A DNA stretch of 64,000 nt, from positions 17,371,574 to 17,435,573 of the forward strand of contig NC_034010.1 in NCBI RefSeq assembly GCF_000346465.2. Direction: 5' to 3'. Shown piece by piece: positions 44,079-56,440 of the stretch. The notes beneath the pieces are model-generated. The model searched no databases. It saw only the letters and a program-made list of their open reading frames with translations, and was not told the origin of the DNA. The position numbers and the translations under genes are program-made. Source of the stretch: Prunus persica (lineage: Eukaryota > Streptophyta > Magnoliopsida > Rosales > Rosaceae). Numbering within the stretch: the first letter of the stretch is position 1; each line of letters starts with the position of its first letter.

Positions 44079-46545
44079 GTTGCGAGCAGCCCCTTCCCTT
44101 TGAAATTTTTCTGCACAGCCGTGGCTTCCAAGAGCCACCGCTGCCACCATTATCAACGACCGGCCTCGAGACTGGTCTTGTTCGAACCGCCACCTCCTCC
44201 TCTTCTCATCCCACCCGGTCTCCGCCGCCGTCAGCCACTCCAGCCGCCGGAATCTGCAGAAAACGAGCCGGTTTTCACAGATTTTCAAACCGCTCGTTCT
44301 CTCTCATTTCTTCTCCAAATTTGACGAGTAAGGTATGGATTTCTACCTATTTCCATGCTCTAGCTGATGGTTGAGTATGATTTCCTTAATTTTGAGCCTA
44401 GGATAATTGACCTTCGATTTGAAATTCTGCCGATTTTGAGAGTTTGTTTTCGACCACTTCCGGTCACTTTTTGGGGTAGGCCCAAGAACAAAAGTGACTC
44501 CAAATAGGGTGTTGTACCTAGGGTAGGAATCTTGAGCCGAGATGTTGAGTTTGTCCGACAAATCTTTATTGCTTTAGACACCCACGCGCTGCCGGCGCGT
44601 GTAGCGGCGCGTGGGTACTGTAGCAGAGGAGCATTATTGTCCCAATGCGATCTCCTGGTTATCACGAGTGCGTAGGATTTCGCGGATCTCAATTCGGACA
44701 TCATTTGACTATCGAACGAATTTTCGCATATTGTGCGTTATCCGGGTTCGATAGGTTCTGACCGTTGGATCGTTTCCCAATTAAAATATGTTGTTCTAGG
44801 TATTCCTAGGATCGTGTAGGACTTCACGGATCATGAATTGGAGCCCCGGATGTTCCGATTCAATAACCTAAAGTTTATGTTTTACGATAACCGTCCGATC
44901 GTGAGCGATCTAACCGTCCTTTTCGGACCAAACTTACGGGACACGTGTCTTAAACCTTGTGGAACCCTTAGGAACTTCCAGTTTGTTCCGTTCCTCGTAC
45001 ACTCGCTAGAAACCCGGAAAATTAGGATTTTAATTCAAGTTCTCGTTCGAAACACTTTGTATTAATCTCGTATTCGTATTCTGAATTAGGTACTCTGACC
45101 ACGTATACGCAGTAGGCGGGACCCTCTCAGGGTCAAGCAATGTGGGACTACTTGTGAGTGGACTTTGTTTTCAACTTATATGCATGGTTTTATAATGAGA
45201 ATTTTATGCATGCGAATTAAATAGTTATTGAAATGTGTGTTATATTTAATAGTTGAATTCTTTATTTTCATAAAGTATTGGTAATATATTTTGGGTTTTG
45301 ACATATTTGAGTATCTTGAGTATGTATATATGGATTTTGAGAATTTATATATATGTTTGGCTATGTGTGGGGTACTTGGGTTGTTGAGATGAGATTTTGG
45401 AAAGTGATGAGTATAGAATGTCAGTTTGGAGTGCTATAAGCACTACCCTATGTACCTCCCCATATTTGGAACTTGGATACGGAAACTTGAGATACTTGGA
45501 AATGTCGGAACCCGGGGCATCCTTGACGGGATGTTGCTGTAGACCCTTGATTGGGTAGTCCGCGTGCGTAGGACTGGTCACAGACGTATGAGTTTTAAGG
45601 GTATCGGCTGTACGTGCTGGCTGAGAGTTAGTCCCCCAGTTGGACGGCTCGTTCCCTAGTTACATGGTGAATTAAGGACTCTTCATGAGGACTCTGCCAT
45701 GGTGAGTAGTCAAACAATCCCCCAGTTGGATTGTTTCCCCGGTACAACTAGGTGTTGGTCATAATTACATTATATATATATATATATCTCTCTCTCTCAT
45801 ATTATATATATTTACATATGTATATAACTATTCATTCATTCTTGTTTTTCGGTGAGGATACTTCCTTGCCGGTCATGCCAATGGGTACGCTTTCGAGAGT
45901 TTGGTTTGGAACTTATAATATTTAATTGGTGGGTTTGTTTAGTGTTCTGTTTGGATTTCGGACTTGGCATCCGATTGGTTTGGTTTTGACATATATAGAT
46001 ATTTATTTGATTATGACGGTTTGGGATGCATTTGGATTTCTTGCATGGTTTATTAAATAGTGGGGTTATATTATGTTGGTTTACACTGAACTGAACTTTA
46101 TTTTTGTCCACTCATATTTTTCTGTTTTGCGCCCCCCAGCCAGTAGTTGACTGAGCTCCGCAGCTGAGCCGGATCGTGTGCTTACGAGCCTTGAGCCTTC
46201 GTAGGACTCCTTCATTCATTTTTTCCCTTGAATTTTGTTTTTGTTGTAATTGAATTCCTTAGATATGCTCTGTTATCGCCCTTGCTAGGGTTTGATTTTT
46301 GAGGCCGGAAGCCTTTGTTGTAAACTGTTTATTTGCTTTAAAGCATGCTGCTGGTTGGGTACCTTAAACTGTGAATTTTGAGCAGGTTGAATTTTTGGGG
46401 AAATGTTCAATTTATAGGGGAGACTTTGCCAAAATTTTAGTAGAAAGTCTCGATCCTTAGTAAGTGGGCCTCGGCATCGGGGAGATGTCGGTAACGAGAC
46501 GGGATTCGCTTCGGTTTTCGGAAAATTCCGGGGTGGGTCCTGTCA
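43747..46545 (+). mobile_element. complete solo LTR of the TGTAACACCCC family (copy B)
   Basis: 2799 bp from TGTAACACCCCGACTC to GGGGTGGGTCCTGTCA, bordered by perfect ACCAA duplications (43742-43746 and 46546-46550). No primer site follows, so LTR-LTR recombination removed the rest. It is the reference copy for the copies at 5692-10981 and 57733-60218. Landmarks are ACACGTAGTGGGCTC at 43919, a CT microsatellite at 44027-44077, a CACGCG...CGCGTG hairpin near 44582, degenerate repeats at 45480-45740, and AATTTATAGGGGAGAC near 46408. Confidence 0.93.
44027..44077 (+). repeat. (CT)n microsatellite in the LTR
   Basis: About 25 CT units. Sister LTRs have CT or GA runs at the same place (7130-7150 and 59907-59967), so the tract is part of the LTR plan. 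Confidence 0.95.
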
Positions 46546-46550
46546 ACCAA

Positions 46551-47261
46551 TCTTGTACTGTGATAAATTGTGAAGTCCTCACCAGTCTGAGGCAGGAAAA
46601 TAATTTACTTGGGAGATATTCTTCACCCAAATTCACAATCGCTTGTTTAGAAATTAGTAACTTGGGGCGCAAGTTATCTATTTTTAAAGGAGTTTGTTGT
46701 TAGGATTTTCATTGCTAGCAGTGGTACGCTCGCACACTAAAGAAAGTTGACTTGTTGACCAGTCAATAGTTTTTAAGGCAATGGAAAACTTTACCCTACC
46801 ATCACAGAAACAAACATAAAACGGGTGAACATTTTCAATGATGAACATTATTTTCATCATTGAAAATAGGATTCTTTTCTTTTTTGTCCATAGTTGAGAT
46901 ATAGTTACCTCCACTAAATGTAGTGTCCATCCATTAAGATTAAAGTAGGAATGTAATTGGTTCAAAATATATCCACACTATCTAAAGTGGCGTGTGAGCG
47001 ACTGAGTGCGTGCGTCGACCATATGTTATAAGATAGTTGTGTCGTGTGAATGACTAAGTTGATAATGCATTTATAATTCAAGCCCAGGGTCATTACAAAC
47101 ACTAATACCAATGGGGCCGGCGGCTGAGGGAAATATTAGGGTTTTTCTTGATAGAGAGAGAGAGAGAGAGGGGATATTATGGATGGAAAATAAATAAATA
47201 TGAGTAAGGAAACAGTAACACTTTCGTCCAAAAAAAGGAAACAGTAACACTATATTACATG
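46551..47261. other. 3' flank of the kinase relic
   Basis: No gene seen. A (GA)n run lies at 47153-47171, and an inverted AATGATGAACATTATT-like sequence near 46835-46870. Confidence 0.45.
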
Positions 47262-47835
47262 CTAAAGCTGCACAGTGTGCTTTTTTCTGATCTGACACAT
47301 CTGTGCCACAACATCACTAATGTCCAACCTTTCTCCAGGCAACTCTGCACAGCAAGCAAGACCAATTTCTAAAATTGAAATCAAGCATTCTTCGGTTTTC
47401 ATGCGAAGCCTTGCGTTATCCTCGTTACGATGATTGCTAGTGCTCATATCCCCTTGCACCATTTCCTGAACAAGAACAGGATCCACAATCTCTATCAATT
47501 GCTCAGGCACAGAGGCCTTGACAAAGTTATGAAGGGTTAAAGTTCCTGGAAACGGATTGTCGGTCGGTTTTTTTCCTGTAAACATCTCGAGCAGCAGAAT
47601 GCCATAACTGTACACATCTCCTTGCATCCACACGTTGTGTCCCATACCATACTCTGCGTTTGCTCAATTTAAAACACACATCACCACCCCCCGAAAAAAA
47701 AAAAAAAATTTCTAATTAAGTGTTCTCAGATTTAATGTTTCAAATATTAACATAAATACTGAAAAAATGTTAAGAAAATGAAACAGGAAAGATTATGTAC
47801 CAACTGTTCCTTTTATTCAGAGCGAGCTTGAATTC
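47262..47835 (-). pseudogene. LRR receptor kinase relic, C-terminal kinase exon
   Basis: The second exon (47653-47262) is still open: MGHNVWMQGDVYSYGILLLE, then FTGKKPTD and ISILEIGLACCAELPGERLD to a stop, matching the kinase C-lobe of the intact copies. Its acceptor (AACGCAG|AGTATGG) is intact. Beyond the intron, 47797-47835 keeps the end of exon 1 (GTI.Y region) in damaged form; most of the kinase and the membrane segment are deleted. The remaining repeats lie at 48222-48500 and 52988-53021, split by transposons. Confidence 0.9.
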
Positions 47836-48221
47836 ATCAGTAATTGTGGCCATGAATTCAATTACGAAATTGTTGAATCAAATTCCAATTGAAAGAGGTA
47901 TCCATGAACTTGAGATATAATATGAATTTTTGGAATTTTGATTTGGGCTTTGAACTACCGTGAGTAGTGAGATCCTGGGAAGTGGGAATAATTGGGAGAG
48001 ACGAAAGGAGGGAGAAGAGAGACAGAGAGAGAGTGAGATAACAGAGATAACGTTAGTTTAGAAAATAAAAACAAAAACAAAATAAATTTAATGTTAATTT
48101 TGATGTCTTCTATTTTAAATCGTTAGATTATTTGAAGGATTAAAATGAAGTGAAATGCAGATAAATGCATGTACTCTAAATGCAGAAACTCATCCCTTGG
48201 AATTGTCCATTGGAAGAAGTT
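47836..48221. other. foreign filler inside the kinase relic
   Basis: About 385 bp without similarity to the receptor genes, replacing deleted kinase sequence. It contains GAGAGA-rich text at 48005-48040. No gene is seen. Confidence 0.5.
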
Positions 48222-48500
48222 TCTTTGCATGTTTAGATGTTCTATTTTTATACAGCTACCTAGACTTGCTGGAATTTCACCAAATAGCATGTTTTGAGAC
48301 ACATCTAAAAACTCCAGATTTAGTAAATTCCTACTTCTGTGGGAAGCAAACCGGTCAATTGATTTTGAGACAATTCGAACTCAGATAATAAAGAGAGGTC
48401 ACCTTGGGGAATGGTACCGGTGAAATCATTCTCACACAGAATTAAGGCCCCCAAACTATGACACTCAGAATGCTATTGGAAACAAATAGCAATTTAAACA
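48222..48500 (-). pseudogene. LRR scrap of the same relic
   Basis: The minus strand reads decayed repeats equal to those at 11281-11590 (FLDVSQNMLFGEIPASLGS; NQLTGLLP), sharing the odd GTTTAGATGTTCT segment. It is interrupted at 48500; four dozen bases of matching LRR resume at 52988-53021, so everything between is inserted DNA. Confidence 0.88.
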
Positions 48501-49149
48501 AGGGGAATGCTATCAATCTTCTCTCTAACCTTCTCTTTTCGACTTTCTTCTTTCTCCTTAGAGCAACTCCACCCATAAGGACTAAGTCTAGGGCAAGGGC
48601 AAGCAAGGGCTGCCACTATTCACATGAATAGTGGCAGCCTTGCCATTTGTGGTTCCACCCATGAGGGCTAAGTCTAAGGCAAGTCTAAGGCAAATACTAT
48701 TCATTGTACTTTATTTCCTATTTTTTTATACTTTAAACCATTAATTTTGATAATCTTTTGTAATTAAATTTTCGGATAATATTTTTGGTTGTCACGTGTC
48801 CATTATTTTTTAGAAAAGATTTTCGGATGAAAATCTAGGTTGCCACGTGTCTTATTCCAGATAAAATTTTCGGATATTCATTAAAAAAAATTATAATCTC
48901 TGATTTCAGATAACATTTTCACCCTCTAAAATTATGCCATGTGTCCCATGTCAGATAAGATTTTCAGATATTTTAAAAAAAATTATAATCTCATATTTCA
49001 GATAAGATTTTCACCCTCTAAAATTGTGCCACGTGTCATCTCTATCTTCTGAATCCCTCTATAAAACGACACCATCAACTCATACCTCTCACACCATCTC
49101 TTATCTATTCCTTCATTTCTCAGATTTTACAAAATACATTCTACTCTCA

Positions 49150-50507
49150 ATGTCAAACTTGAGGAGGGTGTTGGAAAGGCAACAGAAAGAAAGGGAAGAA
49201 ATCCGGCGTAGACGTGTTAAAGAAGATCGGGACACCAATGAAGAAGAGGAACAAATGCTTGCAGCAGCGGTGTGTATGCTTAATCAATCAAGGCAACACC
49301 GTCGTCCTCGTGCCCCAAATGTGGACAGACGTAGGGAGTCTCGGGGTAAGAATCTCTTGGAGGATTACTTTATCCCAAATTTGTTATATCCTGGTTATAA
49401 GTTTTGAGAGAGATATAGAATGCAGCCACATTTGTTTCAAAAAATCATGCATGATATTTGTAATTACGACACATACTTCATTCAAAAGCATGATACTGTT
49501 GGAGTTTTGGTCTTATCCCGGAGCAAAAACTTACAGTTGTTTTGCTGATGCTTGCTTATGGGGCATCTGCAGAGCAGGTGGATGAGATTGCAAGGATGGG
49601 AAAATCAACTATCCTAGAGTGCTTGGTGAGATTTTGTGATGCAGTGAAAAATTTGTACACGAGGAAGTACCTTCGCAAACCCACGCGGAGGGACCTGCAA
49701 AGGCTGCTACAAAAAGCAGAGGCTCGAGGTTTCCCAGGCATGATTGAAAGCATTGATTGCATGCAGTGGCAGTGGAAGAATTGTCCTACTGCTTGGCAAG
49801 GAGAGTACGGGAATCGGAAGGGCCAAAAAAGTATAATTTTGGAGGCCGTAGCTTCATTCGACTATTGGGTTTGGCATGCCTTCTTCGGGGTTGCCGGATC
49901 TCAGAATGACCTCAATGTCCTTGGTCAATCTCTGGTGTTCGACAAGGCATTGCGAGGTTATTCCCCCTAGATCATGTACCAAATCAACAATACCGTATAC
50001 TCTGGTGCGTACTACCTTGCCGACGGAATTTATCCTAGGTGGACGACATTCATGAAAACAATGCTAAATCCCCAATCCGAGAAGGAAAGAAGCTTTGCTT
50101 CTTTTCAAGAAGGTTACAGGAAAGATGTGGAAAGGTGTTTCGGTATCTTGCAAGCTCGTTGAGCAATTATTAGGGGTGCTGCTCGGATGTTAGATGAGGA
50201 GGTGCTGCGGAGTATTATGATGACTTGCATCATCCTCCACAACATGATTGTGGAGGATGAGTATGACTACGATGCTCCAGAGGTGTTTGAATCCGATCCC
50301 ATGAACACGGCGTTGACAAGAATATATGATAGGCCGATGGGACCAAATGGACTACCAATGGAGCCTGAACCGTTAGTTTGGGATGGTCGATTCAACAACC
50401 TCATGATTGATCGTTATGAAGAAATGCAATCTTCATATGTTCACGAGAGACATCAAGTTGACTTGATCGAGCACTTGTGGGAGATGAAAGGCAATCACAA
50501 TGGATGA
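49150..50507 (+). pseudogene. Harbinger DDE transposase, decayed
   Basis: ATG 49150 begins MSNLRRVLERQQKEREEIRR. The DDE_Tnp_4 domain is readable: FPGMIESIDCMQWQWKNCPT (first D), GVAGSQNDLNVLGQSLVFD (second D), YRKDVERCFGILQAR (E), then IILHNMIVEDEYDYD. Lesions are a TGA after LLYPGYKF, a 1-bp deletion in GVLG near 49510, a TAG after GYSP (49969) and a TGA in the ARWAI-type motif (50161). The protein would cut element ends and insert at TTA with its Myb-like partner. With four lesions it is dead. Confidence 0.93.
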
Positions 50508-50801
50508 AGTCAAGATTAGTGCTTTGTTTGGAATTATGCTTTATTTTGTGTGTGGTGTTTTTTGGAATTATATATTTTTTATTATTATTATGCTTTTATG
50601 TCTGGTTTATTTTGTGTGCTGTTTGCAATAAATTAAGGTTTGTTTTTAATTAATCTTTGTTTTGATGCTCAAATATTTTTAATAAATAATCATATTATTT
50701 AATGCTTTTTTTTATTTAATGAAAGGAAAACAATACAACAAATTAAAGGATAATACAACAATACAACAATACAACTTATGGCAAAGGTATTTCAATACAA
50801 C

Positions 50802-51878
50802 CTAATGGTTTTCATCATTTAACCAATCCGTATTGCTAGATCCGTCGTCATGGACAAGTTTTCTTCTCATCACATCCCTTCGTCTATGCTTCCAATAGGC
50901 CTTTGTTTCAGGAGACATATGGCTCGTATCCATGGCCATGATTTTCATCTCTCTATCATCCATGTCTTTTTCTTGTGCCTGCTGTTGTTGAATTACAAAT
51001 GCTTCCTCTCGTGCCATGTCCGCTTCATCTCTTTTCAAGTTTCTCTCAATTCTTAGTGAGGTGTTCTTAGCTATTTGCTCCAATAATTGTACACATTCAT
51101 TGTTCGAAGTACCCCCCTCTTGGCCTTTGCCGCCTTTCTCCCAATAGGTCTCGGCGGACGTGGGAGTGGTGACTCCGTTTCCATTGGGGAGTCCAATGGT
51201 GAATCGGTTAATGGCGAATCGTGGATTGGCGTCTTATTCAACACAACCAGCGGACCGGGGGGAATAATTTTGAATCTCGAACAATCCTTCACAACTTCCC
51301 AACATTGAAAATGCACGAAACTTTTTTTGCCTTGCCCCATGGCACCGAACCACATTTGTGCTTGGATGATCTATTAAAAATAAATAATTAGTGCAAGGAA
51401 AAAAAAATTATTATGCAAGAAAATATAAACTATTTTGAAATGCAAGAATAAAATTGATTATGCAATAAAATATAGACAAATTGGAAATGCAAAAAGAAAA
51501 AAAAAATATTATGCAAGAAAAAGAAATAGAATATGCAATAAAAAAAAAGTTACATTAAATTGATTAAAATGGCAATTATAAATATTTTACTTCATCGGTA
51601 AGATTTTGACCGCTTCGAATGTTCTCCCTTACTTTTGTCAAGGCATTTCTCCATTTTCCTAACTCTTTATTCAGAAGTTTCCATCTACTAGACAAGGCCA
51701 TTTCTGTCCGAATAGAACCCGATCGTTGACAAAATTCTCCATGAATTTTGCTCCACATATGATGGAACTTTTTCTCATTGCCTGTGATAGGGTCATGACT
51801 AACGTTCACCCAAGACTGACACAACGCAATATCTTCCTAAGTTGACCACGAGCCTCCGGTTTCGACAGAAGATGCCAT
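50802..51878 (-). pseudogene. Harbinger Myb-like (trihelix/NAM-associated) protein, decayed
   Basis: ATG 51878 starts MASSVETGGSWST, then a TAG, then a Myb/SANT-like region (CQSWVNVSHDPITGNEKKFH; MWSKIHGEF; SSRWKLLNKELGKW). An intron lies at about 51580-51376. Exon 2 gives QMWFGAMGQGKKSFVHFQCW, a Pro-rich stretch, a 1-bp insertion after AKAKRG, and the C-terminal helices (LLEQIAKNTSLRIERNLKRD; AYWKHRRRDVMRR) to the stop at 50802. Such proteins bind Harbinger ends and bring in the transposase. Plant databases often misname them glutathione S-transferase T3-like. Confidence 0.85.
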
Positions 51879-52581
51879 TTATTTTATTTTTTTTTTTTTA
51901 TACAAATGGAAAGTAGTAGAAAAATGTGAGTGGAGAGGAAAAAAAATTGGAAGGAGAAGAGTTTATATAGAGAATTGGTGTGGGAAGTGAAAAATGTGAG
52001 TGGAGAGTGAAAAAAATTGGAAGGAGAAGAGTTTCTATGGAGAATTGGTGTGGAAAGTGAATAATGTGAGTGGAGAGTAAAAAATATTGGATGGAGAAGA
52101 AATTATATGAAGATTTGGTGTGGAAAGTAAATAAAATGGTTAGGTATTTATAGGGAAAAATACAGAATTTTTTGGTATTTTTTACAAAAAAATTTCTAAA
52201 TTTTTTTGATTTTTTTGGAATTTTTTTAGCTAAAAAAACGAGGACCGTCGGATTTTTGGAAAAAAAACCCATCGGAGAAGCCCGGTTGCGACACTTGTCA
52301 AATGCCCGTTGGAGTCTGTCAGGGGCGATGTCAGCGCGCATAAGTCAAATTTTTTTATAGTTGGCGCGTGTAATTCACACGCCAACAGTAAAAAAAATTT
52401 GAATTACCGTGCGCTGACGTCACCGCCCTTGAGCTGAAGCCCAGGCAAGATTTGCCCTTGGGCCTGCCCTGGTTGGTGGGACCCACTGATTGCCCGGGCT
52501 CAATCTTGCGCACTTGAGGGGGTTGGGCTTGTGAGGGCAGCCTTTGGCCCGGTTTTGTGTAGAGCGCTAGAAATGCTCTTA

Positions 52582-52987
52582 TGATATGTGTCAATTTTCT
52601 TACACTTAAAACAATATCATTAATGCATCACATAAGTTACTTTTTGTTTTCTAATTTACCCTTATTAAATGTATTAGCCTTTTTGTTTCTTTCATTTATC
52701 CTATTATTTTGTAACTATTTTATCACCTTGTTAAAAAAAATTAAATAAATAAAAAACCGACAGTTTTATTTGAAAAAAAAATGTTTGTTTTTTTATTATA
52801 TAAAAAATGTATGTTTTTCTTTTTAAGAGAGGACGTCTGTTTTTTAAACACAAAAATAATTTAGACCACTATTGTTTGATACTGCTAAGAACATACTCGA
52901 AGGATGATTTTTTTGCACTAAAACAGTCAAACTTGTCTAAGGCGAAAGCTGCACATGTGATGCTTACATAGCCATTATCAATGACCA
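52582..52987. other. rest of a small element hosting the Harbinger
   Basis: With 48501-48557 this makes about 460 bp of AT-rich DNA sitting between two halves of an LRR scrap. Its left edge is AGGGGAATGCTATC. The ends are not resolved; it could be a MITE. Confidence 0.4.
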
Positions 52988-53021
52988 ATAGAACCAAAAG
53001 TGGATGTAATATTCCCAGAGA
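52988..53021 (-). pseudogene. LRR scrap, resumption
   Basis: CCAAAAGTGGATGTAATATT corresponds to the intact LRR text (PSTFGN repeat). It then joins the 3' flank of the intact gene at AAGTGAAAATCC. Confidence 0.7.
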
Positions 53022-53200
53022 AGAAGTGAAAATCCATAACCTATGAGAAAATGAAGCCAACAATTACAAGACAGTCCACTAGCTGTAGGGAACATTCATC
53101 AAAAAAGAAAGAAAAACTCTTTTATTTCATCAAGCAGACCTCTCAGATCTTACTTCAGACAGTAATGAAAGTCTGGATACAAAGGAATATTACATATGCT

Positions 53201-56200
53201 CTATTGGCATATTCTATTTGCTCGAAGTTTGTTTCTTATTCGGCACATTTCAGCCATAGAGTCAGTAATATCCAACCGCTCTCTAGGCAACTCTGCAGAG
53301 CAAGCAACACCAATTTCTAAAACTGAAATCCAGCTCTCTTCAATTCTGATGTGAGCGCTTTTGCTATCCTCATTAAGACGATTGTTTGCACTGCTCATCT
53401 CCCTGTCCACTTTTTCTTGAACAAGAACCGGATCCACAATTTCTATCACTTGCTCAGGCAGAGCTTCCTTGACAAAGCCATGAAGGTTTGAAGTTCCTTG
53501 AAACATGTCGTCGGTTGGTCTTTTTCCTGTAAACATTTCCAACAGGAGGATGCCATAACTGTAGACATCACCTTGTGTCCACACTTCATGTCCCATACCA
53601 TACTCTGCATTTGCACAATTCAAACACAATATTCTAATTTATATTTAATTAAGTGCCCACAGCTCTACTTCCATGTTTCAAACTACTAAAAAAATATGTG
53701 TGTAGAAGAAAAACAATTCAAAACTGAAAAAGGGAACTATTTATTTACCTGGAGGAGTATAACCAATTGTTCCTTTTACACCAATGGAGCTTGATTGATA
53801 AGCAGAAGAGTTTTCAAACGGCTTGATTAGGAATCTTGCCAATCCGAAGTCCCCTACATGTCCAACCATATCCTCATCGAGAAGAATATTGCTAGGTTTG
53901 AGGTCGCAGTGAACTATTGCCGTCTCACAATGATGATGGAGATAATCCAATGCCATCGCAACTTCAATAACAATGTTCAACCTCTCACAAAATGTTAAGC
54001 TCTTTGGTCTCTCATTTATCTCACCAATTTTTTGCGTTGGATGCAGCCATTCATCCAAGCTCCCATTAACCATGAACTCATAAATTAAAGCCTTGAAATC
54101 ATTACCCTGATAATCGGAACCCGAACATGCCGAGAGTACCTTCACAAGATTACGGTGTCTAATATTTTTCAAGGCCTCACACTCAGCAGTGAAACTTTTA
54201 TAAGCTCCGCGGTGGACCAGGTTGAGTACCTTGATGGCAATTGTTGTTTCAGCTCTCTCAAGTACTCCTTTATAAACAGACCCAAAACTGCCCATACCAA
54301 TCAAGTTGGCAGAGGAAAATCCGTCAGTAGCTTTCAGAAGACTTTGGTAAGACACGGTGAAATTTTTTTCTGAATCACTTGAAGTGGTATCCTTTTTTGG
54401 CCTCCGTGAGTAACGGAAGTACAAAAAGGCTAGTGTGAAAGTGACTCCAAGAACCGCACAAACTAGAGAGATTATCAATTTCATGGTTGGGCTCAATCCT
54501 CTCTTGTTAGAGTGTTGCAGTTTGCATTTTGGCAATTGAAACTCCGGTATGCCCCCGCAAAGTTTACTATTTCCTCTAACTGATGTGGCAGTTGCATTCT
54601 TGAAAACTCCTTTGATAGGCACCATGCCCTCAAAATTGTTATCAGATAGATTCAAAAGTTGCAAAACTTTGAAACGCTCCAAGAATTCCGGAATCATGCC
54701 TGACAAGTTGTTGCCAGATAGGTTTAATGCTCTAATACCTCTCAGTGAACCCAAAGATGATGGAATTGTGCCTTGGAAAAAGTTTCCTTGGAGGTCTAGA
54801 GATTCTATTTTGATGCAACTACCAAGGCTTGCAGGAATTTCACCAGATAACATGTTTTGAGAAACATTTAAATACTCAAGATTTATAAGTTTTCCTACTT
54901 CCTGAGGAAAGGGACCGGTGAAATGGTTTCGGGATAAATCCAAAAAAATATATGAAGATGATGGACCGATGATTTTTGGGGAAATGATACCGCTGAGATT
55001 GTTTCTTGGAACAGACAAGATTTCCAAATTGTGAGTCTCTCCTAAACTTAAAGGTATATTTCCTTGAAGGTTATTGTCATCGAAATATAAAATAGTTAAT
55101 TGACTTAAATTTCCAAAAGAGGAAGGAATTTCCCCAGAGAGAGAGTTTATAGCTAAATCCATTGAATATAACTTTTGAAGCTTGCCTAGATCAGGGGGGA
55201 TTTCACCAGAAAATTGGTTCATAGATAGATACAGGCTCTCCAGGTTAACTAAATTTCCAATCCCATTTGGGATGCTTCCTACTAATCTATTGTCACTTAC
55301 ATAGAGCCGGTCAAGAGAAGAAGACAAGTTCGCTATGCATTGAGGTAAGACACCCCCAAAATTGTTTATATTGACGCCCAAAACTTTCAAACGAGTGGCG
55401 TTAGCCAAATCACAAAGAAAACCCAAGTCACGGCCAAATTGTCCGCCTCCAAGATGATTCTGAGTAAGAACTAACCGCTCAAGCCGATGCAATTTTTTCA
55501 GAGAAGGGACTTGTCCATGCAGTTGATTTCCTACCAGTCCCAGATGATATAGGTTTGAGGCATTAGATAATGAAGCAGGAATAGGTCCACTAAAATTGTT
55601 GTTGTCAATACCAAAATGAATGAGATTTGGCAAGGCATTGCCTAAGTTTAAAGGCAACGTCCCTTGGATGTTGTTGTTTACAATTCCAATATGTAGTATA
55701 GAAGAAACATTGAAGAATGAAGGAGGGATCATACCAGACAGCCTATTTACGTCAGCATGAAAGTACCTAAAATTGGTCAGTTGACCAAAAATATCTGGAA
55801 TACTTCCCTTCAAATTATTTGAAGATAATTCAAGAGTCTTAAGAGATGATAAGTTGCTAAAAGAGTATGGGATACTTCCTGTAAGGTTGTTCTTGGAAAA
55901 TCTGAGCACTCTTAGCTTTGACAAAGTGCCAAGCTCCTCTGGAATGCTTCCTACTAACAAATTTACGCCACAAGAAATCCTTAACAGTTGGGAGCAAGCT
56001 GATAAGTTGGTGGGAATTTCTCCACGAAGTGAATTATTCGACAAGATTAAATCTTCCAATCTGCGCAGACGGCTGATTTGTGGAGGGATTTCATGGCTGA
56101 AGTTGTTGTTATCGAGATTAAGTGCTCTCAAAAAGCTCAAGTTTCCAACATGGGGTGATATAGAGCCTGCAAGTTTCAAGGACTGGAGGACCAAACTGGT

Positions 56201-56440
56201 GACCCTCTGGTGATGACGGCCACATGTAACGCCATGCCAACCGCAAAAGTGGTTGGTTTCGTTCCATGAAGCCAGGGCTCCAGAGGGGTCGCTGGTTATT
56301 CTAGCCTTGACTTCAAGCAAGGCTAGTCGATCTGTCTCATTTCCGGGAAGGGCCAAACAAAGACATATTGAGTGAAGGATGAGAACTTGGATGCAAAAAG
56401 ATAAGAAAAACACAAGAGAAATAGAGTTGTAAAGCCTCAT
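53201..56440 (-). CDS. LRR receptor-like kinase, subfamily XII, intact
   Basis: Exons 56440-53749 and 53604-53201, with a 144-bp GT-AG intron at the same place as in the sister gene, give 1031 residues. Signal peptide MRLYNSISLVFFLSFCIQVL; LRR N-cap with HFCGWHGVTCG; about 20 LRRs; C-cap SKLCGGIPEFQLPKC; membrane helix near 652-674; kinase with IGMGSFGSVYKG (about 712), IVHCDLKPSN (about 842) and DFGLARF (about 863). Cys before the catalytic Asp makes it non-RD, as in FLS2, EFR and Xa21. It should perceive an apoplastic ligand and signal with co-receptors at the plasma membrane; the ligand cannot be read from sequence. Its LRR part is closest to the pseudogene at 2672-4202, its kinase part to the gene at 37162-40398. 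Confidence 0.95.

Larger units (their letters stand above)
48561..52578 (+). mobile_element. PIF/Harbinger transposon, 4.0 kb, inactive
   Basis: Ends read GAGCAACTCCACCC at 48561 and, on the other strand, GAGCATTTCTAGCG at 52578. TTA lies on both sides (48558-48560 and 52579-52581), the standard 3-bp Harbinger duplication. Inside are two convergent genes, a DDE transposase (+) and a Myb-like DNA-binding protein (-), both with stops or shifts. Subterminal regions are rich in GGGCAAGG and GCCCTTG words. Confidence 0.92.

Noticed and set aside
43963..44288. Frames rich in Arg-Glu or Ser-Leu over CT/GA runs (also 30215-30510 and 59686-60086)
   Set aside because: They are translations of dinucleotide repeats inside LTRs or the XTH leader.
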